Origin: Nostoc sp. JL33
GTDB taxonomy: Bacteria > Cyanobacteriota > Cyanobacteriia > Cyanobacteriales > Nostocaceae
Direction: 5' to 3'
Length of the DNA stretch: 64,000 nt
Assembly (NCBI RefSeq): GCF_017114985.1
Contig: NZ_JABXKP010000074.1
Coordinates: forward strand, 106,084-170,083
In this document: one piece after another, positions 52,505 to 61,622 of the stretch
How positions within the stretch are numbered: position 1 is the stretch's first letter
How the letters are laid out: each line of letters starts with the position of its first letter
Notes under the pieces: model-generated
Seen by the model: only the letters and a program-made list of their open reading frames with translations
Databases searched by the model: none
What the model was told of the DNA's origin: nothing
Position numbers and translations under genes: made by a program

Positions 52505-53011
52505 CTAAATTTCAATATGTTGTATTAGTGGGATCTCATCAGCACTAATACCAAAATAATTTCTGAGATATTTTATAGTCTCATTGTGATAATTTTCAAA
52601 AATTACCTCATTTATTTGTTTGATTTTGATTTTTTTTCCATAAATAAAACCTAAGTCAAAATTTATTAAATCTAATTTAGAAAATTTATATGGATATGGA
52701 TATATAAATCTAGCAAAAAACTTAAATATCAATAAATGTATTCTATTAGTATTTAAGTCGTTTCCCATAGTAAATCCAATTACAAAAGCTTCATCTTGAG
52801 GAGAAATTCCTTTACCTAAAAGTATGTGAATATAATCATGAGCGTGAAGGCTAATTTTACCAGGTAGCGCCAAGGGGCTATTAGGATTCTCTAGTAACCA
52901 AATGATAAAGGGAATCTTCGGATTATGTAACCTAAATACTGTTGAATATGCTTCTTTTAACTTAATATGATCTACATCTATTTGAAAAGTTGTATCTAAA
53001 TCAAAAGCCAT
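52505..53011 (-). CDS. COQ4-like protein
   Basis: 168 aa from ATG 53011, which has GGGGAG 7 bases before it; the frame runs 5 codons further to a TTG. A good match is seen to the COQ4 metal motif HDxxH-(x)11-E: HDYIHILLGKGISPQDE (H58, D59, H62, E74). COQ4 proteins work in ubiquinone synthesis in mitochondria and some bacteria. Cyanobacteria make plastoquinone, so the function here is open. The sequence is unusually A/T-rich with many Ile/Lys/Asn, unlike most neighbours, which may point to transfer. Just upstream of the histidine kinase gene, same strand. Confidence 0.65.
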   Translation of the reverse strand: MAFDLDTTFQIDVDHIKLKEAYSTVFRLHNPKIPFIIWLLENPNSPLALPGKISLHAHDYIHILLGKGISPQDEAFVIGFTMGNDLNTNRIHLLIFKFFARFIYPYPYKFSKLDLINFDLGFIYGKKIKIKQINEVIFENYHNETIKYLRNYFGISADEIPLIQHIEI

Positions 53012-53898
53012 CTCTATACTCCCCAACGTTATTTAAAAAAGAATTAAACTTTATTAGTCTTGATGAGTTTGCTATTTATATTAATTTGCTTTTATTCTAT
53101 AAATAGCAAAAGCATGGCAATTAGCGGCTACTGTTAGATTTAATAAAAACAGAAAAAATAGATTAATTACTGTCGGTTCGCCCATTTTTTAAGCGATTAG
53201 AAAAAAGACGGAACGGAAGAATAAGGATTATAGCGTTTGTCCCAAATTGCGATGTCTACGACGGGCTGTGACGCTCCTGCGTCGCTAACGCTACGCTATC
53301 GGTGACGCCAGTGGAGTCAATTAATCTTGGGTATTGGTTCACCACTCGCCACCATCCAAAAACCTGATTTCTCCCAAGCCCTTATTCTTAGGTTATTTAC
53401 CAATTTTTCTAACTTCAAAACAATGGGTGAACCCCCAGTAATCAATTAGTATTTGCTTTTTCCTAATTTGTCTATATTTATCATGAAAAGTTATTCTTAT
53501 TTTTATAAAAGAATGCTTAAAATTAGTTACAGTAAACTCTCAGTATTATCACTACTTAACGTTTATAAAATTTATAATTACGTTAAAAAGATGACAATTT
53601 AAATATTAAATATTAAATATAAATTTTGCAAATATAGCGTTAATGTTTGAATGTAGTAAGATTTTTTAAAAATTTAAGTAATATAGCAATCCGAATTGAA
53701 ACCTGAGAAAATACGTAGACATAAAGTACGTATCTATAAGCATTTCAGCGATTTTCTTGCTCATGAATGATTTAGGATTGCTATATCTACATTTATTATG
53801 AAGATATATAGGACTCAGATTTGATTTTTTAAATACACGTAGGGGAGCCAGTACGTTGGACGGGTTCCCCGGCTTTAGATAGCTATAGACTAATTTGT
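53012..53898. other. AT-rich intergenic region
   Basis: No gene seen. It holds a small dispersed repeat at about 53246-53308 (gatgtctacgacgggctgtg...cgctaacgctacgctat), a MITE-like element (53681-53786, listed separately) and a run of cgtaggggagccagtacgttgg with ccggcttt at about 53839-53876. Confidence 0.45.
53681..53786. mobile_element. MITE-like element with 12-bp inverted ends
   Basis: ATATAGCAATCC (53681-53692) and GGATTGCTATAT (53775-53786) are perfect inverted ends of a 106-bp non-coding element. Non-autonomous elements of this size and end type are common in Nostoc genomes. Confidence 0.6.
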
Positions 53899-54465
53899 TT
53901 AAGTAAATAATTGTGCGATCGCACAGTTAAAATCAGGCAATATCGGTGAACTCAATTCATCACCATTGAACAAAGTAGCAACTAACTTTAAACTTGCTTG
54001 TTCGCGTCGATAGACTTCCACCTGTTGCTTGTGCCAATCCACAATCCAATATTCTCTGACGCCTCTTGCTGAGTAAAGCTTTAATTTAAGTTCCCTGTCC
54101 CGCTTTTCATTTTCAATCCCAGCAGATAGCACCTCTACAACCAGTTCTGGCGCACCGATCAAATGCCCAGCCTCATCTAAAAGTAGGGACAATCTCTCAT
54201 TGCTAGCCCAGACAACATCGGGAATCACATTATCATTATCCCCAAAAATTATGCCTGGAGCAGTCACAACTTCTCCCAAAGAAGTAGTCTGTGACCAATT
54301 ATCCAAGGCAGTACAAATTCTGACACAGACTTTTTGATGATTCCAGTGAAGCGCTCTGGTCACAAACAATTCTCCGTCAATAATTTCATAGCGGTTCCCG
54401 TTATCTGGAAACAATTCTAAGTCGGCGGTAGTCCAGCGCACTCTCTCAGATATCGGCTGGTTCAT
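53899..54465 (-). CDS. Uma2-family (DUF820) PD-(D/E)XK-fold protein
   Basis: 188 aa. Family marks: RYEIIDGELFV, IIFGDNDNVIPDVVWAS, PELVVEVLSAG and KLKLYSARGVREYWIVDWHKQQVEVYRR. The D, E-x-L and K residues of the nuclease fold are present. Members are very numerous in cyanobacteria and often near mobile DNA, with no clear function. Its last residues (FNCAIAQLFT) recur as a remnant at 50800-50831. Monocistronic. Confidence 0.88.
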   Translation of the reverse strand: MNQPISERVRWTTADLELFPDNGNRYEIIDGELFVTRALHWNHQKVCVRICTALDNWSQTTSLGEVVTAPGIIFGDNDNVIPDVVWASNERLSLLLDEAGHLIGAPELVVEVLSAGIENEKRDRELKLKLYSARGVREYWIVDWHKQQVEVYRREQASLKLVATLFNGDELSSPILPDFNCAIAQLFT

Positions 54466-54716
54466 AAATCATCTCTGTTAGAGTATTTACCTATTTTAGC
54501 CTGAGTGGAAATTGAAAATTAGTTAATAGTGAGGAGTGAGGAGTTAGGAGTTATTATTCACTCTCTGCTCCCCTCAGTCCTAAGTTCCTAGTACAGTAGG
54601 GCGTAAATAAGCCACCCATTTGTAATGTCTGAAACCCTTGCTAAAACGTAATTACGAATTACGTTAGCGTAGCGGGGCGTAGCCCATTACGAATTACGAA
54701 TAGCGGTACTAGCCCT
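54466..54716. repeat. Short repeats between Uma2 and purF
   Basis: gaggagtgaggagttaggagtt (about 54531-54552) is a heptamer-type tract. About 54642-54702 is an inverted repeat around cgtaattacgaattacg...cattacgaattacgaat with the motif gttagcgtagcggggcgtagccc inside. Confidence 0.55.
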
Positions 54717-56216
54717 CTACACCACTACCTTTTCTAAGAGCAGCTTAGAACGCTTCACTTGCTGAGGAATTTCTACGGGATAATCTCCAGTGAAGCAGGC
54801 AGAACAGAAACTGTTGGTGTCTTCTCGTGTCGCTTCTAGCATTCCCTTCCAACTAAGATAGGCGAGGCTGTCTACTTCCAGTTGCTTGGCAATTTCCGCT
54901 ACTGACTTGGTAGCAGCAATTAGCTGATCCTGAGAATCGGTATCGATGCCATAGAAGCAGGGATGAGTTACAGGCGGAGAAGAAATTCGCATATGTACTT
55001 CTACTGCACCAGCCTCACGTAAGGTTTTTACTAATTTACGGCTGGTAGTACCCCGCACAATCGAGTCGTCTACGATGATCACTCGTTTACCCGCCAGCAC
55101 ATCTTTGAGGGGGTTGAGTTTCATACGGAGACCTGACTCGCGCATGGCTTGGGTTGGTTGAATAAAAGTTCGCCCAACGTAGCGATTTTTAATCAGTCCT
55201 TCACCGTAGGATACACCAGACGCTTGGGAAAATCCGATCGCAGCAGGGATACCCGAATCAGGAACACCAAAGACAATATCGGCATCTACAAAAGATTCTT
55301 TAGCTAGTTGATGTCCTAACCGCATTCGGTAGCTGTACAAACTCTCGTTGTGCATGACGCTATCAGGGCGGGCAAAGTAAATCATCTCAAAGATACACAA
55401 TTTCCGCTCGGACTTTTGACTCCAATGATAGGAAGCTAAACCTTCTTCAGTAATCCAAACTAATTCCCCTGGCTCTACGTCTCGCAGGTATTCGGCTCCA
55501 ATGATGTCTAAACCACAAGTTTCGGAAGCCAAAACGTAACGGACTGGATTACCAGCCAAAGTCCCAATTACCAAGGGGCGAATCCCATTGGGGTCACGGA
55601 CACCCATAACGCCAGTAGGAGTGCCAATGACTAAACTAAAGGCTCCTTGGCAACGGTGAAATGCCTGAATTGCACCTTCTAGCCAATCTGCACCAGCATT
55701 GATGGCTCCTGCGATCGCAAAAGCGATCATTTCTGAGTCTGTTGTCGTGACTAAGTTACATTTATTCTCAAGCAACTCTTGACGCAGTTGCACAGTATTG
55801 ACTAAATTACCGTTATGCGCTAGAGCTAATGAACCTAAACGGGTTTCCAGTACTGCGGGTTGAGCATTAACTTTGCGGCTAGAACCTGTAGTGGAATAAC
55901 GAGTGTGACCAACAGCAAGGCTACCAGGTAACTGATCCAAGATGGATTCATTGAAAACTTGAGACACCAAGCCCATATCTTTGTGAAGATGTACTTGTGT
56001 ACCCTCAAAGGTGGCAATACCAGCTGATTCTTGACCCCGGTGCTGGAGGGCATACAATCCAAAGTAGGTCAGTTTAGCAACGTTTTCTCCTGGGGCGTAG
56101 ATGCCAAAAACACCACAAGCTTCTTCTGGCTTGTCAGGCTGATTTTCATGACTATTGATTGGGTTGTTGATCTCGTCGGGGTATTCATCCGAAGTGACAG
56201 AATGAATGGAAATCAT
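54717..56216 (-). CDS. purF: Amidophosphoribosyltransferase
   Basis: 499 aa. A 33-residue propeptide precedes the nucleophile C34 (EEA-CGVFGIY), as in the Bacillus type. The glutaminase domain has ALQHRGQESAGIA and VGHTRYSTTG. The PRPP motif is VIIVDDSIVRGTTSRK. It carries out the first step of purine synthesis. Cys residues near the C-terminus (SFCSACFTGDYP) fit the iron-sulfur type. Downstream of purL on the same strand, but 540 bp apart with repeats between. Confidence 0.96.
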   Translation of the reverse strand: MISIHSVTSDEYPDEINNPINSHENQPDKPEEACGVFGIYAPGENVAKLTYFGLYALQHRGQESAGIATFEGTQVHLHKDMGLVSQVFNESILDQLPGSLAVGHTRYSTTGSSRKVNAQPAVLETRLGSLALAHNGNLVNTVQLRQELLENKCNLVTTTDSEMIAFAIAGAINAGADWLEGAIQAFHRCQGAFSLVIGTPTGVMGVRDPNGIRPLVIGTLAGNPVRYVLASETCGLDIIGAEYLRDVEPGELVWITEEGLASYHWSQKSERKLCIFEMIYFARPDSVMHNESLYSYRMRLGHQLAKESFVDADIVFGVPDSGIPAAIGFSQASGVSYGEGLIKNRYVGRTFIQPTQAMRESGLRMKLNPLKDVLAGKRVIIVDDSIVRGTTSRKLVKTLREAGAVEVHMRISSPPVTHPCFYGIDTDSQDQLIAATKSVAEIAKQLEVDSLAYLSWKGMLEATREDTNSFCSACFTGDYPVEIPQQVKRSKLLLEKVVV

Positions 56217-56754
56217 ACTAGCTTTGCTCCTGGTAGGGGGTCAATCAATTTTGGATTTTAGATTGACGATTTTGGATTGATCGCACCATAGTAGGGATGC
56301 AGCTTGGGATTTGAGAGTGGCTATTTTAGATTTGTTTCGCTTACTAGGAGCAAGACATGAACCACAAGCAACGCCCCCAATCCCTCCGGGTTCGGTAGTT
56401 GCTCATGAGGGAAACCCCCTTCTCTACGAGACGCTCCGCGTTCGCGGAGCGTTCCGTTGGCGCAGCCTCTCGCAGAGAAGGAAAGGCGCTAGCCACGCGC
56501 GTGAGGGAGAAGACCGCACTACCTCACCAAAATCTAAAATTCAAAATCTAAAATCGGTACTCAAGTCACTGGGATTATCTCTATAGATAGTTGTAGCTTT
56601 CTTAATAAATCTTTAACCATCTATTAAAACAGTACCGTAATTATGAGCAGGGACGCTAATAAAAGAGTTAGGAGTTAGGAGTTAGGAGTTAGGAGTTAGG
56701 AGTTAGGAGTTATGCTTTTTATTCCTAACTCGTCACTTTCAACTCCTAACTTCT
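56217..56754. repeat. Repeat-filled gap between purL and purF
   Basis: Contains ttttggattttagattg-type repeats (about 56249-56280), a small dispersed repeat at about 56424-56490 (acgagacgctccgcgttcgcggagcg, a strong hairpin), a caaaatctaaaattcaaaatctaaaatc tract (about 56527-56554), and seven GTTAGGA heptamers at about 56669-56710. No gene. Confidence 0.7.
56669..56710. repeat. Heptamer array GTTAGGA
   Basis: About six to seven copies in tandem just downstream of purL, with the complementary ctaactcctaac-type sequence close by (about 56725-56755), so a long hairpin is possible. Confidence 0.85.
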
Positions 56755-59127
56755 TTAACTGGGGGTAGTGGTGGGGATGGCGAGACGCCTGGCGATCGCG
56801 TGGGAATAGCGATCGCTCATATCTTCGATACTAACTTTGATTAAGGTTTGGTTATTAGTGGTGAAAACCCCCAAACCCGTCTCAAAATTCCCAACCGTAC
56901 CTAGTTTTTGCCACTCTTGACCGAGATGTTCCTTTAAATATGATTCCCAAATTTCTTGTTGTGCTGATGCTACAGAAACTAAAATTCTGGCACCACCTTC
57001 GGCAAACAGCACCTGATCGAGGCGATTTGACTGCGTTGATGCTATTTCTAAATTGATTTCGGCACCAAGGTTGCCAGCAATACAACATTCGGCGATTGCG
57101 ATCGCCACTCCTCCCTCAGCACTATCATGGGCTGAACGTACCCAACCATTACGAATTCCTTCACGACAAACTTTCTGGACGCGGCGTTCCAAGTCAAAGT
57201 TTACTCGTGGCGGTTTTCCGGCAACAGTACCGTGGATAGTGGCTAAATACTCCGATGCTCCCAAACTGATTTTGGATGCCAGAGGCAATCCGAGAAGATA
57301 AATCACATCGCCGGATGCTTGCCAACCTTGACCACAAATTTTGCTTATATCAGGAATCAAGCCCACCATACCCACAACAGGAGTGGGATAGATTGGTTGT
57401 GGGATTCCTTCAGAATCGAGGGTTTCATTGTACAAAGAGACATTTCCGCCTGTGACTGGTGTCGCCAATTCTCGACAAGCTTCTGCCAAACCACGACAAG
57501 CTTCTGCCAATTGCCAGTAACCAATTGGTTTTTCTGGAGAGCCAAAATTTAGGTTATCCGTTACCGCCAGAGGTTCTGCACCCACACAGCTAAGATTACG
57601 TGCAGCTTCTGCCACCACTGCCTTAGCTCCTTCGTAGGGGTCAAGATAAACATAACGAGGATTGCAATCTACCGTTGCCGCCACTCCTGATTTTGGATTT
57701 TGGATTTGGGATTTTAGATTGGGGATTTGTTCTAGGGGGCGCAAACGGATAACAGCTGCATCTGCACCACCAGGGAGTATTACTGTATTATTTTGTACTT
57801 GATGGTCATACTGACGATATACCCAATTTTTAGAAGCGATCGTGGGTGTATCGAGCAAAGTTAACAGAATATCATTCCAACTTTGCAGCCCTGCTTGGAG
57901 TTCTATTCCAACAGTTGGGCAATCAGGTAAGGAATCAGGAGTCCATTCCCAAGCTTTACGCGCATATTCTGGCGGTTCTGTCAATAACTCCCGATGATAA
58001 AGTGGGGTATTCTCCGCCAAAGCTTCAGCCGGAATTTCTGCTGCTACTTCACCCTGGAAGAGAATCCGCACGATAGGTTCAGCGATGACTGTACCGGCGA
58101 CAACGGCTTGAAGCCCCCAACGGTGGAAAATGTCGATTAATTCCTGCTCACGTCCCTTGTGGGCAACGAACAGCATTCGTTCTTGAGATTCCGAAAGCAG
58201 ATATTCATAGGGAACCATTCCTGTTTCTCTGACGGGAATCTTATCTAAATCTAGTTCAATTCCCACACCGCCTTTTGCCGCCATCTCTGAAGTAGAACAG
58301 GTGATCCCCGCCGCTCCCATATCTTGGGCGGCGACAACTGCACCTGTCTTAAACGCCTCCAAACAAGCTTCAATTAACGACTTTTCCAAAAATGGATCGC
58401 CCACTTGTACAGCAGGACGGTTGTCTATTGACTGTGAACTCAATTCGGCACTGGCAAAACTCGCGCCTCCCATGCCATCGCGCCCGGTGGTGGAACCAAC
58501 ATAAAGCACGGGGTTGCCTAAGCCAGATGCTCCAGATTTGACGATTTCTGCTGTTTCCATCAACCCTAGTGCCATAACGTTCACCAGAGGATTACCAGAG
58601 TAAGCAGAGTCAAAGTAAACTTCGCCGCCCACTGTGGGTACTCCAACACAATTACCATAATGTGAAATTCCCGCCACTACGCCTTGGAACAGCCTTTGAG
58701 TTTTGGGATCTTCTAGGGAACCGAAGCGCAGGGAATTTAATAGAGCAATGGGACGCGCACCCATTGTAAAGATATCTCTGAGAATGCCTCCTACTCCCGT
58801 TGCGGCTCCCTGAAATGGTTCGACTGCTGAGGGGTGGTTGTGGGATTCAATCTTAAAGGCTAGTTGGAGTCCGTCGCCCAAATCTACAACACCAGCATTT
58901 TCACCAGGCCCCACGAGGATGCGATCGCCTGTCGTGGGAAACTGTTTTAATAGCGGTCGTGAATTTTTGTAACAGCAATGCTCTGACCACATCACCCCAA
59001 ACATTCCCAGTTCAGCTTTATTGGGATGACGCCCTAACCTACGGACAATTTCTTCATATTCTTCTGGCTTTAAACCTTCTGCGGCGATTTCTTCGGCAGA
59101 AAAGGCTGGTTTTGAGGTTGCAGTCAT
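56755..59127 (-). CDS. purL: Phosphoribosylformylglycinamidine synthase subunit PurL
   Basis: 790 aa from ATG 59127 ([19 protein letters not shown]); an upstream ATG at 59157 adds residues unlike the family. Two AIRS-like halves: [51 protein letters not shown], and later [16 protein letters not shown] and [13 protein letters not shown]. With PurQ and PurS it makes FGAM in purine synthesis. An inserted segment, [12 protein letters not shown] (about 57685-57725), is encoded by a heptamer-like tract (ttttggattttggatttggg) and sits in the linker between the two halves, so the enzyme is likely still active. Upstream of purF, same strand. Confidence 0.95.
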   Translation of the reverse strand: MTATSKPAFSAEEIAAEGLKPEEYEEIVRRLGRHPNKAELGMFGVMWSEHCCYKNSRPLLKQFPTTGDRILVGPGENAGVVDLGDGLQLAFKIESHNHPSAVEPFQGAATGVGGILRDIFTMGARPIALLNSLRFGSLEDPKTQRLFQGVVAGISHYGNCVGVPTVGGEVYFDSAYSGNPLVNVMALGLMETAEIVKSGASGLGNPVLYVGSTTGRDGMGGASFASAELSSQSIDNRPAVQVGDPFLEKSLIEACLEAFKTGAVVAAQDMGAAGITCSTSEMAAKGGVGIELDLDKIPVRETGMVPYEYLLSESQERMLFVAHKGREQELIDIFHRWGLQAVVAGTVIAEPIVRILFQGEVAAEIPAEALAENTPLYHRELLTEPPEYARKAWEWTPDSLPDCPTVGIELQAGLQSWNDILLTLLDTPTIASKNWVYRQYDHQVQNNTVILPGGADAAVIRLRPLEQIPNLKSQIQNPKSGVAATVDCNPRYVYLDPYEGAKAVVAEAARNLSCVGAEPLAVTDNLNFGSPEKPIGYWQLAEACRGLAEACRELATPVTGGNVSLYNETLDSEGIPQPIYPTPVVGMVGLIPDISKICGQGWQASGDVIYLLGLPLASKISLGASEYLATIHGTVAGKPPRVNFDLERRVQKVCREGIRNGWVRSAHDSAEGGVAIAIAECCIAGNLGAEINLEIASTQSNRLDQVLFAEGGARILVSVASAQQEIWESYLKEHLGQEWQKLGTVGNFETGLGVFTTNNQTLIKVSIEDMSDRYSHAIARRLAIPTTTPS

Positions 59128-59169
59128 GGAAGTAATGCACTCTGGGGGACAGAGCATTATTCTATCGAT

Positions 59170-59562
59170 TTACTTGGCTTGTAGATGCAGTTCCAGAAAT
59201 GCAGATAATTCTTCTTTGGATATTTCTTTCTGGACTACTTGAATCACCAAGTTGTAAGCTTGCTCTGACGATAAGTTCAAACTGTAGGCGTTTAAGGTTA
59301 TGAAGGTATCCATAACCGCAAATGCAGTGCGCTTGTTACCATCAATAAACGGATGATTCATCGCTAAATGGTACAGGTACGCTGCTGCTTGCTCGTGAAT
59401 TGTTGGATGGAGAAGTTCACCGCCAAAAGTAGCTTGAGGTTGTGCGAGGGCTGAATCTAGCAAACCTTCGTCTCTGACACCAGATGTTCCACCAAAGCTG
59501 TTTATCTCATCTTGGTGAATATCTAAGACTTGAGAAATAGAAATAAATCTAGGAGTCTGCAA
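59170..59562 (-). CDS. Doc/Fic-type toxin (death-on-curing)
   Basis: 130 aa. The Fic motif HPFIDGNKRTAFAVMD is complete, with ISISQVLDIHQDEI and GVRDEGLLDSALAQP before it. In phage P1, Doc phosphorylates elongation factor Tu. Translation starts at a TTG 14 bp inside the end of the putative antitoxin gene. The pair forms a toxin-antitoxin module between purL and a small plus-strand gene. Confidence 0.9.
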   Translation of the reverse strand: MQTPRFISISQVLDIHQDEINSFGGTSGVRDEGLLDSALAQPQATFGGELLHPTIHEQAAAYLYHLAMNHPFIDGNKRTAFAVMDTFITLNAYSLNLSSEQAYNLVIQVVQKEISKEELSAFLELHLQAK

Positions 59563-59863
59563 GGCGACGGTAAACCTCCTGCCATTTCTGTTTAGAAGCT
59601 AAGTAAGCCTGCCATACTTCTTCATCTGAGGCAATCTGATTTGAGGCAGTATTTTCTAATTTGTTTTCATTTTGTTCAATTTCGCGGAAAGATTCGGCAA
59701 AATCAGGAATATTTAATAATAGTTTTTCAGTAGCTTCGCTTTCTTCTGTTTTTTGTAAATAAGCAATAATTGCAACTGCTACTCGCAACTTCTCAGGAGG
59801 AAGTTGACGCAAACGGCTTTCTGCTTCTGATAAATAACTGCTGTGCTTTTGTTCTGTTGCCAT
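59549..59863 (-). CDS. Putative antitoxin of the Doc toxin
   Basis: 104 aa, acidic and helical, first gene of the pair. SYLSEAESRLRQLPPEKLRVAVAIIAYLQKTEE and DEEVWQAYLASKQKWQEVYRRLADS. It does not look like the usual Phd fold (no MxxV-xxR-xN-xxxL start). Assigned as antitoxin because of position and the 14-bp overlap with the toxin gene. Similar small proteins precede Doc genes in cyanobacteria; I could not check this by search. Confidence 0.7.
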   Translation of the reverse strand: MATEQKHSSYLSEAESRLRQLPPEKLRVAVAIIAYLQKTEESEATEKLLLNIPDFAESFREIEQNENKLENTASNQIASDEEVWQAYLASKQKWQEVYRRLADS

Positions 59864-59972
59864 CGTTACCCCAAGCTAGGTTTGTTGCAAGACGTTGTGA
59901 ATCAGTTCTGCTGCTAACTCTAGCTTATCGTGCAATTGTGATTTACTCAATGAAGGCAACTGCAAACCCAAC

Positions 59973-59992
59973 TAGCCCTTGGGGGCTTTTTT
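59973..59992 (+). terminator. Short hairpin with T-run upstream of the gene at 60022
   Basis: AGCCC and GGGCT form a 5-bp stem with a 4-nt loop, followed by TTTTTT. It could end a leader transcript and so act as an attenuator for the small gene downstream, or stop read-through from elsewhere. Confidence 0.45.
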
Positions 59993-60021
59993 ATTACAGT
60001 TTAACTCTTGAAGAGGTTTCT

Positions 60022-60345
60022 ATGAAAACAATAATTCATCCTATTAAATACCGAATTATCGAACGTAAAATTACTCCAGAAAAATCTTACTGGCATTTTA
60101 TTAAAGGTAAAACCTTTTATAATCCACTAAATCTGCCAAGTGAAGGCGATATAGAATTTATGTTCGGTACAACTAAAAAGAAAGTTGTTATTGAACTGTT
60201 TCGCATCAATGGCGGGAAGGTAGGATACTATTTGGTAGATTTACGAGAGAAGCAATACTATTACTGTGGTCAGAAATGGGAAGATGTTAAAGCCAAATTA
60301 CGGGAATTAGGCATTGGCACAAATGAACCGAATTATCACTCTTGA
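60022..60345 (+). CDS. Small hypothetical protein
   Basis: 107 aa from ATG 60022, which has GAAGAGG 5 bases before it. The open frame extends much further upstream, overlapping the antitoxin gene on the other strand, but that part looks non-coding. Basic, beta-rich sequence: MKTIIHPIKYRIIERKITPEKSYW, YYLVDLREKQYYYCGQKWEDVKAKLRELGI. Not recognised. The strand and spacing suggest its own promoter. A short hairpin with T-run (AGCCC-TTGG-GGGCT, then TTTTTT) lies before it at about 59973-59992. Confidence 0.65.
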   Translation: MKTIIHPIKYRIIERKITPEKSYWHFIKGKTFYNPLNLPSEGDIEFMFGTTKKKVVIELFRINGGKVGYYLVDLREKQYYYCGQKWEDVKAKLRELGIGTNEPNYHS

Positions 60346-60640
60346 ATGAAAAGTTTTTGTAGAAGCGTAGCCGCCGCAGGCATCGCCCATCCATTGCGTA
60401 GCTCTGTTGGTGAATGACGTTAAAAGTATTTTGGGATGCTAATTAATTTGTGTTGTAAAGCGCGATGTTTAAAGATAAGTCAACTAAGTAATTTAACTGC
60501 AACTTCTGGCACTATGGCTTGCGGAGATGTACTGAAACTTAGAGATGATTTGAGTATATGCAGTTTAGCTGTAACAATCAAGTGACGAGAATCACATTTA
60601 TGTATGATTAGGATCGTCTCCCTGCGATCGCTAACTAGGC
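60346..60640. other. Intergenic region with dispersed repeat
   Basis: A small dispersed repeat lies at about 60361-60413 (gaagcgtagccgccgcaggcatcgcc). Otherwise nothing recognised before the RNA-like structure at 60644. Confidence 0.4.
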
Positions 60641-60643
60641 ATA

Positions 60644-60730
60644 ATTAATGACAACTGAACTCTAGCCGAGTCATTAATAGGGAACACACTTAATTGCCGA
60701 CAGCCTTAATCAAGGACTGTCGGTTTTTTG
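60644..60730 (+). ncRNA. Candidate small RNA ending in an intrinsic terminator
   Basis: A first stem ATTAATGAC/GTCATTAAT (60644-60652 and 60670-60678) is followed by an unpaired AGGGAACACACTTAATTG. The terminator is CCGACAG-CCTT-AATC-AAGG-A-CTGTCGG (60697-60723) with six T. A -10-like CATAAT lies at about 60640. The layout of two hairpins around a short purine/AC-rich single strand resembles cyanobacterial sRNAs such as Yfr1, but the sequence is not Yfr1. It may also simply terminate the gene ending at 60345. Confidence 0.5.
60697..60729 (+). terminator. Strong intrinsic terminator
   Basis: A stem of 7+4 bp with one bulged A and an AATC loop, followed directly by TTTTTT. Works on the plus strand only, as there is no T-run on the other side. 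Confidence 0.8.
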
Positions 60731-60921
60731 TATGTATATGCCCAATGCCCATAAAATTTCCCCACAACTGGTTGATAACTTGACAGAGATTTTGCCAGAG
60801 TCACTACCAAATGTGGGGAAGGTATGATCAAATTGGGGATCTTATGCCTATCAAGCGCTAATATCTTGCACTCACTCTAGTAGACCGGAAGTATACTCCT
60901 AGAAACAGCACAAACTTTGTA

Positions 60922-61407
60922 TTAAGACATCGCTTGAATGATGTAATCAAAGTAGGGCGCTGCTTCAGCAGAGTCTTCCGCACTCAGTAAGCCAAGGGAG
61001 GCTGTTTTGAGGGAATTGATCGCTTCTACCATTCCAGGGACAGGAACGCCCAATGAATTGTACATTTCCCGCACACCAATCAAACCGATTTTTTCAATTG
61101 GCTCTTTGTCGCCGGCAAGTACACCATAGGTAATTAGGCGTAAGTACCAGCCAAAATCGCGGATACATAGAGAGCGCTGGCGTTCTCCGTAAGCATTACC
61201 TCCGGGGGAGATAAAGTCAGGACGCTTCTGCCAAAGTTGTTTGGTTGCTTCCTGAACGATCTTTTTTTCGTTTTCGGCTAAGGTAGCCGCAATCCGCGTC
61301 CGTTGTACGCCGGTTTGCAAAAAGTCTTTGATATTTTTAAGTTCGCCACTGCTGGGATAACGCAGTTCGTCGTCGGCTTTGAGAATAACTTGGCTAATTA
61401 CAGTCAT
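60922..61407 (-). CDS. apcD: Allophycocyanin-B alpha subunit
   Basis: 161 aa from the ATG at 61407; the frame runs 5 codons further (MISII), not typical. Sequence [20 protein letters not shown], then [26 protein letters not shown], with the bilin-binding Cys in RSLCIRDF. ApcD is a terminal emitter in the phycobilisome core that passes energy mainly to photosystem I. It stands alone, as is usual for apcD, rather than in the apc operon. Confidence 0.95.
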   Translation of the reverse strand: MTVISQVILKADDELRYPSSGELKNIKDFLQTGVQRTRIAATLAENEKKIVQEATKQLWQKRPDFISPGGNAYGERQRSLCIRDFGWYLRLITYGVLAGDKEPIEKIGLIGVREMYNSLGVPVPGMVEAINSLKTASLGLLSAEDSAEAAPYFDYIIQAMS

Positions 61408-61499
61408 GATGATTGAAATCACCTGAAATATTATCTGTTAGTTTAGCGAGTTGGAGGTACACAAGTGAAGAGATAGGAGCTACTTATGTATTGAACTGA

Positions 61500-61622
61500 T
61501 CTGTTTGGGGGGAGTGGGGAGTGGGGAGTGGGGAGTGGGGGAATGGGGGAGATGAGGGAAATGGGGGAGAAATAACCAATGCCCCATGTGAACAATGACC
61601 AATGACCAATGACTAATGACCA
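61500..61622. repeat. Heptamer arrays before rlmD
   Basis: ggggagtggggagtggggagtgggg (about 61507-61540) and ccaatga units (about 61587-61622), the latter running directly into the rlmD start codon. Confidence 0.85.

Noticed and set aside
56311..56586. Plus-strand frame between purL and purF
   Set aside because: Made of known repeat types (gctccgcgttcgcggagcg and caaaatctaaa).
59770..60021. Long N-terminal extension of the gene at 60022
   Set aside because: It overlaps the antitoxin gene antisense and looks non-coding; ATG 60022 has a ribosome site.
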